Position numbers and translations under genes: made by a program. The notes beneath the pieces are model-generated. The model had not been told where the DNA came from and did not search any database. It saw nothing but the letters and a program-made list of their open reading frames with translations. Of a stretch of DNA of 64,000 bases, positions 24,970 through 36,399 are shown piece after piece. The DNA is from Brevipalpus yothersi (taxonomy: Eukaryota > Arthropoda > Arachnida > Trombidiformes > Tenuipalpidae): positions 139,619 through 203,618 of the forward strand of contig QZCP01000058.1 of assembly GCA_003956705.1 (NCBI GenBank), in the 5' to 3' direction. Position 1 is the first letter of the stretch. Each line of letters begins with the position of its first letter.

Positions 24970-26645
24970 GCAAAATGAAAAGTTTTCATGAAATATTTGA
25001 ATCTGAGAAAATTCTCTATCAAATGTTGAATTACATCCTCTTATGGAAATGAGAGGAATCCGGAATAAAGTGAAAGACTGTAGCTGAAAAATTACAAGCT
25101 AGATTGAATCAATCACGCTGCTGTTGTGAGAGAATTTGAAGTTTTCTCTTTTGCACTGGTCAGTTGAAAACTGAAGGTAGCCATGATGAGCAAGGCATAC
25201 AATCATCCTCTTCTCCGCTTCAATTCATTTCAGGAGGAGTAATATAGAAATCATCAATATCTCACTGACTAAAAAATTTTTTTTCTTCCTTTTCCATCCC
25301 TGTATGAATCATGATCATCATTGAACCGCTTCCCTGGTTTCCATTGGAATTCCCATCAAATATTCATTTAACCCCAGCTCGACCGCCTGGAGTGCGCGGA
25401 CTTGGTGGTGATCTTCGAATTCAGTCTAGAAACAAGCTACGGCTCAAGTGCAAGGCGACCGGCAACCCAGTTCCATGGATCGAATGGTTTCGAAATGGCC
25501 GTAGATTGCGGAGCAAAGGACGGATTAGTATTAGGAATGTGAAGAGGTGAGTTACCCCTAGTTGCGTTGTGTAGTGAGTGGTCCCCATCAGGATCGAACA
25601 CTATTTCGATCCTCTTTTATTCCTTCTCGTTGTCACTTTCGCCATGGTAGTGGAATCGAGTTCAGGAAAAGAGGTCAAGTTTGCCTCGAATTTGGGAGTA
25701 GACTCAATGGACGATTCATGACAGATTATCTGCTAATTGCTTGTGTCAAGTTCCAGGCCGAAGCGGACTGAGCGAGAGAAAAAAGGAAAGTGAGAGGGCA
25801 GCGGCCGAGCTCTTCTTTGGCCCTCCGAGCACAGATCGCTCGGCTGAAACTGCTGACCAGTGAGCCCGCCTGGCCGCCTGATGATTGATGGGGCATTGTA
25901 TCAATTCAAAAAGTAAAGCTCCGTATTCTCGCAGGTACTTTCGTTGGGGGCTTTATTTCTGTTAACGTGACCCCCAACGAAGCCTATCACTTGACAGCTT
26001 AATTAGATGAAGCTCTCCGAGGAAAACGGTTTAGCGACCACCGCTTCAGGTTGCGCTCGGGCTGCTCACAAGCCCATATTCCCAGGCATCGACAATCGGC
26101 CTCTGAGTCCGGCCAAAGTGAGCGAGAGGCATCCATCTGATTCTGGGCGGTCAGATTCACCACTTCAGCGAGCTTCCTTCCATCCCGGAAATTTTATTCT
26201 TCGGTCCCGGAACCAGCCACTGAACGTGTGTGGTCTTGATTTTCAATTGTTGACTGATTATTGATTATATTTGTGATTCATTCTAATCTATGAATGATTA
26301 ATTGAGAATTAACTTTGATCAGTGCTAGTTTGACTGTGTGTGCGGGTTCTTCTATTATTGTTATTATTATAGGCAAGAGTTGTTGTGAGTTGAGTTTGAC
26401 AATAGAAAGAGAAAAATACTTTACTCCATGCAGCAATGAGTGTTGTGTAGAAAGAAGCGCAAAAACCGATGGAATCTTTTTATATAGGGTGAGAAAAAAG
26501 AATTCTCTCTCTTAAAAAAGGGTGAAAAAGAAAAAACTGTCTGATTATGATTGTTAAATAAGAAATATGTCCTACTTATGTCAATTGAATCTACGGTCAG
26601 AATAGAAAAGCAGTAAAAAAACTAGATAGTCTGGTCAAATTTTAC

Positions 26646-26705
<60 letters not shown>

Positions 26706-26787
26706 TTCAAATATCAAATAGTAAGTAAGAATTCATTGTCTAACATCAAGTATAAAGAAGGAGAAAGATGGATACTCAATGTGAAAG

Positions 26788-26840
<53 letters not shown>

Positions 26841-27377
26841 CTTCAAGCGTGGGATCCACTCTTCTTAAAGTCAAAAGAGCAGAGAAAAACTTGCAAGCAT
26901 GGTAGGCAGTGTGTAATGTAAAAGTCAAAGAGAAATATTCTCTCAAAACCACAAGAAAAAATATCATTCTGAAGAGAGAGAGAGAGAGAGAGAGAGAGNN
27001 NNNNNNNNNNNNNNNNNNNNNNNNNNNNNNNNNNNNNNNNNNNNNNNNNNNNNNNNNNNNNNNNNNNNNNNNNNNNNNNNNNNNNNNNNNNNNNNNNNNN
27101 NNNNNNNNNNNNNNNNNNNNNNNNNNNNNNNNNNNNNNNNNNNNNNNNNNNNNNNNNNNNNNNNNNNNNNNNNNNNNNNNNNNNNNNNNNNNNNNNNNNN
27201 NNNNNNNNNNNNNNNNNNNNNNNNNNNNNNNNNNNNNNNNNNNNNNNNNNNNNNNNNNNNNNNNNNNNNNNNNNNNNNNNNNNNNNNNNNNNNNNNNNNN
27301 NNNNNNNNNNNNNNNNNNNNNNNNNNNNNNNNNNNNNNNNNNNNNNNNNNNNNNNNNNNNNNNNNNNNNNNNNNNNN

Positions 27378-27433
<56 letters not shown>

Positions 27434-28850
27434 ACTTTTGAAGAAGTGATAGTAGTAGGGAGGGAAGGAAGGAGGGTAGATACTAATGAATAGGATCAGC
27501 AACTCACAAAAAACATGGGATTGTGATCGATGAGAGTAAAAGTGGATTTCCATTGAGAATCTGATCAAAGAACGCAAGATTTCTTCCATTCTTTGTTGTA
27601 TGAATGGGTATATTGAGCTATTTATGGTTCTGAAATATTTACCAACAGCCAAAAATCGACTCTATAATAAAATCGATTTATCTTTTACCAACAGGTTCTC
27701 ACTTTTCGAAATGAAGTTCGTTCAGCCTACAGACACTGGTTATTATGAGTGTCGAGCGATGAATGTCGTAGCTCGAGAGCCCGCCATCGGCCGAACGAGA
27801 GTCATTGTAAGCCCAACTCCTATGGTATGGAATAATACTAGTAAAAATTCTGTTGATCGAGGAACCACCAGCACTACCAGTACTCAGACTGTCTCAACTG
27901 TCTCAACTGCATGGCACGCAAAGGGGAGACCCTGTCCGATAGCCACATTCTGCCTGAACGGTGGTACCTGCTCTTTCCATGAAAATGTTGGCGAACATGT
28001 ATGCTTGTAAGTAAACATTTCCATCATTGTTCAAATGATGATCAAACAATGAGAGCACAGAAGATCAGAACATTCTGAGTTAGGTGAAGCTGCGAATATA
28101 GTCGATCCGAGAAGACTGATCCTTGACTTGAATTGAGTATCTCACTTCAAGGGCAAAGAGTTTGAAGAGTATCTTTTTCACAAATTCACTCAGTTGAATG
28201 AAATTGGCTTTTTCACCACAAAGTTCATGATATGAATAGAAAATTAATCAATTTGATGATGATCTAGAAAATTTAGATAGAAATTATAATAGTGAGTTCT
28301 TTGCTGTGCAACATGTGATAACTCAGCTAGAATTCTCCAGAACCTATACCTATCGAGCACTTCTCGTATATTTTGAGTCTATGAAAAGCTAGGAAGTGAA
28401 ATATGACAATAATGGCTGAATGAAAAAGATTTGCATCAACAGTTCTAATTGAGTAGAAAAGACTAAGATAACTTTATCATTCTCTAACAACCTTTTCAGA
28501 TGCGCTGAGGGACATAGGGGACAGCGATGTGAGAACAAAGATACCTTTTTACTCCCATGGAGTTTGTAGAGAAAAGTAAACTCAGATCATTTTTGATCAA
28601 TTCCCTCCATGCCACCAAGAGTAATGACCCTCAATCGACCAGCAAAGATTCAGAATAGCTCCAAATTTGTTCAAACTCCCTAAACGGTCCCCTGATTGTC
28701 TTTACTTATGTCTGTTCATGCTTTTTCTCTAGACAGTACATTTTGAGACACGAAATTCACACCAACTTAATTTTTTCTTTCTTTAGATGCGCCGAAGGAT
28801 ACATAGGATTGAGATGCGATTTCAAAGACGTAAGAACAACCAATTCTTAG
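21895..28850 (+). CDS. vn: Vein/neuregulin-like secreted Ig-EGF ligand
   Basis: Exon 1 is 21895-22717, exon 2 25378-25546, exon 3 27695-28006, followed by one of two terminal exons (28500-28569 or 28787-28850); all phases agree. Exon 1 encodes an N-terminal hydrophobic signal segment (WYFFIQFIFFHLLVNSMV), a Vein-type N-terminal region with CPEGPPSQWESQ and YFTRSKRVRSQWPFC, and a long serine run. Exons 2-3 encode an Ig C2 domain with its two cysteines (LKCKATG and DTGYYEC). Exon 3 then has a Ser/Thr-rich linker and the first four EGF cysteines (CPIATFC, NGGTC, HVC). Either final exon supplies C5 and C6 (CAEG...G.RC). No transmembrane segment follows, as in fly Vein, so a secreted EGF-receptor agonist is inferred. 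Introns 1 and 2 are large and full of microsatellites; intron 2 contains an assembly gap. Confidence 0.85.
22555..22608 (+). repeat. serine-coding trinucleotide repeat
   Basis: TCN triplets encode about 18 consecutive serines within exon 1 of the Vein-like gene. This is probably a length-variable linker. Confidence 0.8.
23740..23812. repeat. (GA)n microsatellite
   Basis: About 36 GA units with one GC interruption near 23788, inside intron 1 of the Vein-like gene. Confidence 0.95.
24221..24264. repeat. (TC)n microsatellite
   Basis: Uninterrupted TC run, opposite in strand sense to the neighbouring GA runs, so it could pair with them in the intron RNA. Confidence 0.95.
24907..24969. repeat. 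(GA)n microsatellite
   Basis: GA run with single-base interruptions in intron 1 of the Vein-like gene. Confidence 0.95.
25940..25981 (+). other. perfect 11-bp inverted repeat (hairpin)
   Basis: TTCGTTGGGGG (25940-25950) is the exact reverse complement of CCCCCAACGAA (25971-25981), with a 20-base loop. It lies within intron 2 of the Vein-like gene. The stem is too short for a typical miRNA precursor and little pairing extends beyond it. Confidence 0.6.
26648..26701. repeat. (GA)n microsatellite
   Basis: Pure GA run of about 27 units in intron 2 of the Vein-like gene. Confidence 0.95.
26973..27428. repeat. (GA)n microsatellite spanning an assembly gap
   Basis: GA runs at 26973-26998 and 27378-27428 flank 379 undetermined bases (26999-27377). 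The gap was probably caused by the repeat itself, so its true length and content are unknown. Confidence 0.9.
28500..28569 (+). CDS. alternative terminal EGF exon A of the Vein-like gene
   Basis: Begins after TTTTCAG and continues exon 3 in phase 2. It encodes LCAEGHRGQRCENKD and a short tail ending at TAG 28567-28569. It carries the fifth and sixth EGF cysteines. It resembles exon B base for base in its first half, which indicates a tandem exon duplication. Confidence 0.75.
28787..28850 (+). CDS. alternative terminal EGF exon B of the Vein-like gene
   Basis: Begins after CTTTAG, same phase as exon A, encoding LCAEGYIGLRCDFKDVRTTNS with TAG at 28848-28850. It matches the EGF consensus slightly better than exon A (Y at the aromatic position). 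Another frame stays open to 29017 but would not continue the EGF domain. Confidence 0.75.
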
Positions 28851-29259
28851 AGGAATGGGCGTTGATTCCGCAAGACAGTCTTCACGCCTCAGAGATGCTC
28901 ACAATGCTCGCTCAGAGGTATGCTCAACGCCGCCTCCCAGTGGAAGATGCAAGATCACTAGCGCTTCGAGTTGAATCAAATTCCATGATTCGAATTGAAC
29001 AACAGGCAATCCGATAATGTCTTACAATTCATACCGCTATGTTAGTCAATGGCCATGACTTGGGCGCATACACCACTTGGACCACGATCGAGATTGATAC
29101 AGGGAAGCCTCTTGATCAACATTGGAGGCATCATGTATATCTGAGTTGCTGAACTTTTGTTCAAATGTGTAAATGCTACTGTAAATTAATTATGACAAAT
29201 CTATTGACTTGGAATACATGTTTTAATGTAAACTTTATTGTTTCCGAACAAAAAAAAAC

Positions 29260-30522
29260 CTATCCACGCTTAGCTGCAAGTCTTTTATCTCTCTCTTCTG
29301 CAACTGTGAGTCGGATACCACGACCTTTAGGTAGAGAAATGTATGGCTTGGTTCCCTTTCCTATCACGAAGATGTAGTTCAACCTAGAGAGATGAGTAGA
29401 AAATAATGTGTTAAAAGAGGTATCGATAAGAGATGGAAACAAAAAGCAGATGGCTCAGGAAGACTAATCGATCCCTATCATAGATTTCAAGATGAGCCGT
29501 GGCTAGTTACATCATGTCAAACGGTGATCAAGTACTAATCACATTCACTTACCGCGTCGCGAAGCCATGTCCTTTGGAATCTTTAACGTGAACTATGTCA
29601 AAGCTTCCTGGATGACGTTCTCTTGAGGTTATTACTCCAACACGACCCAAGTTGTGTCCACCAGTCACCATACAGAGATTTCCAGTTTCAAACTTAAGAT
29701 AGTCTAATATCTTTCCTGTGGCTATGTCAACACGAACGGTGTCGTTTGGCTTTATCAGAGGATCAGGGTATCTAATTGTTCGTCCATCGTGGGTAACAAG
29801 GAACGGAACTCCTTTAGGTCCAGTTTGAACTCGTTTTACACGACACAACTTGTACTGTGAAAATGAAAAAGATGGTGAGACATTGGAGACACAATCAGCG
29901 GAAAGCCCAAACTCACAGTTGCTTCTTCTTGTCTAATTCTATGAAGTGCAAATCTTCCCTTGACATCATAGAGAATTCGATAATAATCCTTGGTTCGGTC
30001 AATTGTCAACACATCTGAAACGAGAAGAAAAGATGTTTCACATCTGGGTAATTCTTTCACAACGATTGATACTCAAGGGAAAGAGACCATGATCTGAGTT
30101 CTCTATTGGCCATCACTTTGAACGCGGTGCTGATGATCTAGACAAAGCGTCTTCGAGGAGGCTCCATAGAGTTTGATGAAGAAACAACTTACCCATGAAG
30201 CCAGCAGGGAAGTTTGTATCTGTACGAACTTTTCCATCAACTTTGATCGTTCTCTGCATAACAATCTTTGTAACTTCCGCTCCGGTTAGAGCAAACTTGA
30301 GACGATTTCGGAGAATTACAATCAGAGGAATAGATTCTCGCAATTTGTGGGGTCCGGTTGATGGACGTGGAGCAAAAACACCACCTAATTTATCCAACAT
30401 CCATGCCTTTGGAGCGACCAAACGCTTAAGATGCTTCTTAAGACCACGAGCCTATATAAAACAAAGAATATACATGTCAAAATCAGGAAATTATTCACAA
30501 GCAAGCTTTAATCACAAACCAT
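29260..30522 (-). CDS. RpS4: 40S ribosomal protein S4
   Basis: Five exons, 30520-30522 (only the ATG), 30193-30451, 29917-30014, 29553-29854 and 29260-29383, join in frame to 261 residues, close to human RPS4X (263). The protein shows LKKHLKR, APKAWMLDKLGGVFAPRP, the S4 RNA-binding region (ESIPLIVILRNRLKFA), the KOW segment and FVIGKGTKPYISLPKGRGI near the end. It is a structural component of the small ribosomal subunit. Splitting the start codon from the body by an intron is common for ribosomal protein genes; the donor here is ATG/GTTTGT. AATAAA lies on the complement near 29233-29238. Confidence 0.96.
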
Positions 30523-31035
30523 TTTTAATTAAGGCTATAACACAATTACAAATTTAATTTAATTTAACTACAAAAAGAGGACCAAAACAAACTGATGTTT
30601 GCCAAAGAATCAAAGCGGATCCGGAAATGAATACGGCTTCATGTTTGTTGTCATAGAGACGCGTGTTTGAATCATGTAGCGTCATCTATATGAAGCTCTC
30701 CTCTTCACTTGTTTACAAACATGTCAAGTTGACAATGTCAACATTAACGTTCTCGACGTTCTCGAGATTGTCACCGGTGTAAGATAATCATTTCATCAGC
30801 ATCATAAAGTCATCATTAAATTATCATCTCTCAGATTTACATCTCAAAATCATCTATGTTTGTTACTTTCCAGTATTCTTTTTCAATCATCATCGATTCT
30901 AAGGTGAGTTGCTTACCATTCACTCTGTGTCTTGTCATGTGTTTGTGGTGAGATTGTGTCAGACTTGCATTAGCTTTTTAATGAAATTCCATCACATCTG
31001 AAATTTTTGTATCTCCCAAAATTGCTATCAGATAA
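30523..31035. promoter_or_regulatory. head-to-head promoter region of RpS4 and SETDB1
   Basis: The two genes diverge from this roughly 500-base spacer. A likely SETDB1 5' UTR intron runs from GTGAGT at 30904 to CTATCAG at 31031, four bases before the ATG. No TATA box was evident. Confidence 0.55.
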
Positions 31036-34027
31036 ATGGAATCAAAAGACATCAAACCTCTGCTCAATCATCCTAACCAAAGTGATTCCTCACATCATAA
31101 ACCATCTAGCCCCTCATCACCTTCAGATTCAGATGTAATTTTTCTCTCAAGTGATGAGGAAATCGAAATTGATGGCTCCTTCCCACCAAAGCTTCGTGAT
31201 GAGCAGAAAGAGGATTCTATCCTGCAATCTAAGATTGAAAAAGATATTGAAGAAGAGATAAAAAAATGGTAAGGTGCATACTCCAATATAATTTGAAGAC
31301 TACTAATCGAATTTCACTTCTATTGACTGTATTTGTTTCAGCATGAATCCGTTGGATGATAAAATAGATAAATTAGATGAAAATTTCAAAGATCTCAACA
31401 AAAATTTGCAATCTCTAGGCTCAGAGTGCAAGAATGCTAACGAACGTATCCAGAAATATCCAATAGAGTAAGATGATGTTTGCTCATCGATCATCGTCGA
31501 GTTCTAACTTTGTTTTCAATTTTTCCACAGAGAAGAATGTATCAGTTCAAGTGCTTTCGAAGATCCAGACGATGAATTGTTATTCGTCAAAGGACCGTTC
31601 CATAGAATTGTCAGTATTTGCAATATTGAGAGACGTGTGAAGGGGGATATTCCCATTGATCCCAAGTTGCTATATGTTAAATTGGATTCATTCACTCGCT
31701 CATCAATCATTGATGACTCCGAAATTCAGATCTGCGCAGCAAAATCAGGAAAATCCAACCTCTTGAAAAAAATTCCACCGAAAGGCTTTATTCGTAAACA
31801 AGATTTACAGATCGAGGATATAGTAATCGTATGTTCCAACACCAGAGATATTCATTTTTCTCCCTGGAGAAGAGCCAAGATAAAAGCAATTCATGGGGGC
31901 TCATTTGTGGTCAAGTTTCTGAATGATGAATATTTACCTACTTCCTTTGTGAATGGAAAGCAGGTAGCTTATGATCAAAAGTCGGACGTTCTATTACCCA
32001 GAAAATCGAGAGTGGTTGCCCCTATTTCTGAGGACACTAATTTTGATGAATTCTATCCAGGACTTGTGGCTGAGGAACCTACAATTACAAATGACTCTCG
32101 CTATCTGGTCTTCTTCGATAATGGTTGCGCTCGCTATGTTGCCATAGAAAATGTTCATTTAGCTCATCACAAAGCTGTTAATTATTTGGAATGTGTGCCT
32201 CAAAAAATGCATCAATTTCTCCAACGATACTTCGAAAATTTTCCTGAGAGAAAAATGGTCAAATTTCAAATGGGGGATAAAATCAAAGTTTCGTTTGATG
32301 GAGCATGGGTTAAAGGTTGTGTGGAAATGATTGATTGTAATACAGTTCAAGTTCTCTTCAGAAATCTCAAAGTAAAACAGTGGCTCTATCGGGGCTCACC
32401 TCGGCTTCATCTTATATTTGAGCAGACTTCTCTTAAAACTGCTCATATAAAAAAATTAAGAGCAATCAGAAAGATAACTGATCAACGAGATGTGAAATTC
32501 GGAAAAACCAGACGTCCTTATGTCCAGTATACTCTTGCCGAAGAAGATGAAGAAGAAGATACCCCTTTTCATACAAAAGATAAAAACCTACATCGAGAGG
32601 TTCTTACAACAGATCAACCTACGAAAATTGTTTGGGTTCCGGGAATACCTGCTCGTAAATTCCGGCCCAAGCTCTACACTGCTCATTATTTTTGTAATTC
32701 TCTCTGTTTAAAAGATGTTGATGAAAAGTTAATTGAAGTAAGAGATGTGAATCCTTTCCAGTTGCCCATTCTCTATGGATGGGAGAGGGAAACCGTCAAA
32801 TTTTCTGGTAAACTTGAGCGAATTCTTTATACGGCTCCCTGTGGCAGAAGGTTGCGCTCAATCGACGAAGTTTATTCTTATCTAACAGCTGTCAAGTCCG
32901 AACTCTCTATCGATCTCTTCTCTTTCAATCATAAATTGAAACTTTTCACCCCGAGAAATCTCAAATTGCTCCCTATAAAATCTTTTCAATTCACTCAGGA
33001 CATCGCTAAAGGGACAGAAAGACATTCGATATCATGTATCAACTTCAGAAATCATACACCTATGCCTGTAGAATTTTCCTACAGCTCTGAGAGATTCTCA
33101 AGTCCTAATGTAAACCTCGATTTAGATCCAAGCTTCCTCACTTGTTGTGACTGTAAAGATAATTGTGCCAACAGTGAGCGATGTAGTTGTCAACAGCGAA
33201 CGTTGATGACTTTCGCCGAATACTTTCCTGACCGACCTATATCGGTGTATGAGCACAGAAGACTTTCAGAAAGCATCATGACTGGTATCTGGGAATGTAA
33301 TTCGCAATGTTCCTGCAACGAAAAGTGTCAAAATCGAGTTGTACAGAATGGAATAATGGTACAGCTTCAGATTTTTTACACTGGGCCTCAAAAAGGATGG
33401 GGAATAAGAACTCTTCATGATATTCCTCGTGGAACTTTTCTATGTGTCTATGCTGCACAAATACTGGATGGCAATCAAGATACAGATGAAAATGATGAGT
33501 ACTTCGCCGATTTGGATTATCTTGAGTGTGTTGAAAGGCTGCAAAAACAAAAAGAAGGGTTCGAAGAAGCTCCAATCGAGACAATTTCCAGTGACGAAGC
33601 AGAAAATGATTCGAGTGGAAGCTCCTATGCCTCTGATTCTGAGAGAAGTTCTAAGAAATGTAGGAAAGAAGAACAGAGTAAGGGTAACTCTGATCGCGTT
33701 AATCGTCATCGGGGCTCTCAAAGCTCGAGACAGTTTCAATCTATCAGAGAATTTCATGATGAAACGGAGGCATACATATTGGATGCAAAATTCAAAGGAA
33801 ATATAGGAAGGTTTATCAATCACAGTTGTGGTCCAAACTGTTTTGTGCAAAATGTCTTCATTGATTCTCATGACCTGCGATTCCCCTGGGTTGCTTTTTT
33901 CGCTGGAAGTTTTATTTCAGCATACGAAGAACTTACTTGGGATTATGGATATCAAGTCGACTCCATCCCTGGGAGAAAAGTCAAGTGCCATTGTGGATCG
34001 AGATATTGTAGAGGTCGACTTCTTTGA
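31036..34027 (+). CDS. SETDB1: SETDB1/eggless histone H3K9 methyltransferase
   Basis: Exons 31036-31268, 31342-31467 and 31531-34027 join in frame for 951 residues. Order: acidic Ser-rich N-terminus with a SUMO-interacting-like VIFLSSDEE, a short coiled coil, tandem Tudor region (about residues 200-415), methyl-CpG-binding-like domain (about 525-585, LYTAPCGRRLRS), Cys-rich pre-SET (CCDCKDNCANSERCSC, CNSQCSCNEKCQNR), and a SET domain split by an acidic insert (about 33500-33720). The SET core has RFINHSCGPNC and EELTWDYGYQ, and the post-SET ends CHCGSRYCRGRLL. Substrate is nuclear histone H3 Lys9; family members silence transposons and germline genes. The split insert is far shorter than in human SETDB1. 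Catalytic motifs are intact. Confidence 0.95.
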
Positions 34028-34604
34028 AGCTATTTTTATTTTCTTGAAGATTCGATTCGATAAAATATCATGAAAAAAGAGAATGATCTTTCTTGGAAAA
34101 CTCATAATGGACCTCAAAAAAAGTTTTGATACTGCCAATCAGTCAATTTTGGACAATTTATTTTCAAGTTTTGTAGTAGCATCTGTAAAGTCAAATAATC
34201 TAATTCGATCATAAAAATGTAAATTAAAAGTTAAACATTCAAGCTGATATCTGATTGCAATTAAATGCTTATAGCTTATTTCTACATCATGAGTTTGATC
34301 ACAAATTGGGTCTACCTGGGTAGTGTCAGGTGATTTCTCTCATACCTCAACTTTTATCGACAATCTATTTGCTAGTTTTGATTTCACTGTAAATAAGTAA
34401 GGCTTGGAGAGAAAATTCTCATCCTAGGCTCACCCACGATTCTATTGACTTAGCGTAAAATGTATCAAACTGATTCTTTATTCTTTACAATATGACAAAA
34501 AATGGGGAATGGAGATAGCTGTTCAAGCTCTAGCTTATTGGTTCAACGAATGCTTGAAAAATTGATCTGGCGCCGTAACCAAAATGACCTGCGATTTAAT
34601 ACCC
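34028..34604. other. convergent 3' spacer between SETDB1 and DUS2
   Basis: AT-rich 3' UTR sequence of both genes. The open frame at 34535-34726 (-) overlaps the last DUS2 exon in another frame and is not coding. Confidence 0.5.
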
Positions 34605-35906
34605 TTAAGGTTTCCATAAAGAACTAAGAAAAGACGAGAGAGAATTAGAATTTTAAAATTAGAATTGGGAAATAGTGTTTTACCAGAGCTGATCCATGGT
34701 AGAACTATGATTGCAAGCTTGGCCAATATCCGAGGCTTGTTCAGATCCTAGCATACGCTGTATGCAGTATTTTGCATTTCCGGGATGAACTTCATAGCAA
34801 ACAGCATACTTCAAATATTCTCGAATTACTGAATGAACATCCAAGAGTCCTTCAGGGCGAAATATTGAGCAATTGTTTTGTGCAGCTCGTGCAAGCATAA
34901 CGGAAGAAGCTTGAGTAGATTCGGCGAACAAACTTATATCACCATAGGTCTGGATATCATCTGATCCCCCGCTGGAAAAGTTCATCTCAATATTAGTTGA
35001 TGCTGTTTAAAAGAGAAAATCTTACCTAGCAATCACAGGTATCTTGAGAGATCGACTTATACACCTAATATAATCGTTTCTATTGCTATCTTGGTATCTT
35101 TCTTCTTTGGTTCGTGCATGGATTGCTAATGCCACAGCACCAGATGACTCGATTATCTTGGCAATTCCGATAGTTTCCTCCAGCTAGACAAGAAATCACT
35201 TAAAAACTCACTTTCAACGAAAATGAAAATTGTAAAACTCACACTAGGAAGCACTCTAATTTTGCATGTAACTGGAATTGTAAGATTTGAAGTGAGAGTT
35301 TGAAGTATTTCTTCGATTTTCCTAGGACATTTTAGCAAAGCAGCACCCATCCCACCTTTAACAGAGAAATCTTTCGGACATCCCATATTTATATCAATTC
35401 CAGAAACATCTGCTTCACTTATAGTAAAAAAAATCATAAAAAAAGTAAAGAAATTATCAATTTTTTTATCAAAAAACATCACAAATAGCCTTACACATTC
35501 TTAGCTGCCTTTAGACACCTCTCAGCATCACAGGTTCCAATTTGGAGTATTACTTTATTTTTTTCTTTATTACAGGTACGGAAAGCCACTTTTTCATCAG
35601 TATCAATAAAGTCAATTGTAGCTAATCGGTCTGAGGATTTTGAGATGGAAAGTCAATAAGTTCTGTTGGAGTAGCATCATTCATTGAGAATCGATTTCTT
35701 CTCTGGATCACAGGTTTAATTTATCCCGTTCACTTACCATTGATAACTCTTCTGCATTTCATCAATTTATAGTCAATTATCTCCTCTGAATAAACAAGAT
35801 CGGCACCATAGTCAAGAGCTAATAAGCGCATCGGAATGGTTCCAATTCGGACCATAGGAGCGAGAATTATCTTATCTCTGTAACGTTGTTGATGGTTGTC
35901 TTTCAT
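34605..35906 (-). CDS. DUS2: tRNA-dihydrouridine synthase 2
   Basis: Six exons, 35738-35906, 35495-35630, 35243-35417, 35026-35183, 34684-34971 and 34605-34623, join in frame. The FMN-binding TIM barrel starts ILAPMVRIGTIPMRLLALDYGADLVYSEE and includes VILQIGTCDAERC, the active-site stretch INMGCPKDFSVKGGMGAAL (catalytic Cys in GCP), AIHARTKEER, and IPVIASGGSDD. DUS2 reduces uridine 20 in the D-loop of cytoplasmic tRNAs. The C-terminal helical domain (REYLKYAVCYEV) is present, but the frame stops after CSLWKP, so the double-stranded RNA-binding domain of vertebrate DUS2 is lacking. The ATG at 35906 is used; an in-frame ATG at 35939 would add 11 residues. Confidence 0.9.
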
Positions 35907-36399
35907 GTTGATACTTTGAAAAAGTTTGAAGATGAACAATGAGTGATGAAAAATTTACACATTCATTTGTTAAGTCGTTTAAGAGTAAGTTAAGTGGCTT
36001 TAGAACGAGGATAACATTCCACATCTCATCTTAGGCCATGGCATCGTTGATCTCAACATGTGGCAAACAAGTGACGAAATGCTTGCTGCAATGTAAACAA
36101 TCGAAGAAGGGTAAGAAAAGGCGCCAAACTCTCCTCTATCCAAAAAAGTGAAGCATCTCAACTACATAACTGTACATCTATGAATCATCTTCACCCTATA
36201 ACTTCATGATTAATTCAAAAGAAATTATTTTCTATAGCCAGTCAATTCAAAAGTGAGGATGATTCCATTTTTGCTTGCTGATATTTTCTTTTTTCGAAGA
36301 AAAGAATGACTCGTTCATAGAGCAATAAGAAAATTCATTCCATTTCATTAAAACATAAATATATCACATGTTCGATCAGAACTGATGCTTGATCAATCA
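35907..36399. other. intergenic region
   Basis: AT-rich spacer containing the DUS2 promoter and the 3' UTR of the downstream lipase. Nothing coding recognised. Confidence 0.5.

Larger units (their letters stand above)
22718..25377 (+). other. intron 1 of the Vein-like gene, microsatellite-rich
   Basis: Bounded by GTAAGT at 22718 and CCCCAG at 25377. It contains a TTC/TCT-rich stretch (22735-22830), interrupted GA (22980-23020), (GA)n 23740-23812, (TC)n 24221-24264, (AC)n 24752-24770 and (GA)n 24907-24969. Open frames made of RERERE or SLSLSL are repeat artefacts. No convincing exon seen. Confidence 0.7.
25547..27694 (+). other. intron 2 of the Vein-like gene
   Basis: Runs from GTGAGT at 25547 to ACAG at 27694. 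The first part (about 25780-26240) is more GC-rich than its surroundings and has a short inverted repeat. The second part has long GA tracts (26648-26701, about 26788-26836, 26973-27428 around the N gap). Confidence 0.7.

Noticed and set aside
25934..25985. miRNA precursor
   Set aside because: The stem is only 11 bp with little flanking pairing, shorter than metazoan pre-miRNAs.
26843..27652. Long open frame on the minus strand through the N gap
   Set aside because: It consists of undetermined bases flanked by SLSLSL from the GA tract; the length is an artefact.
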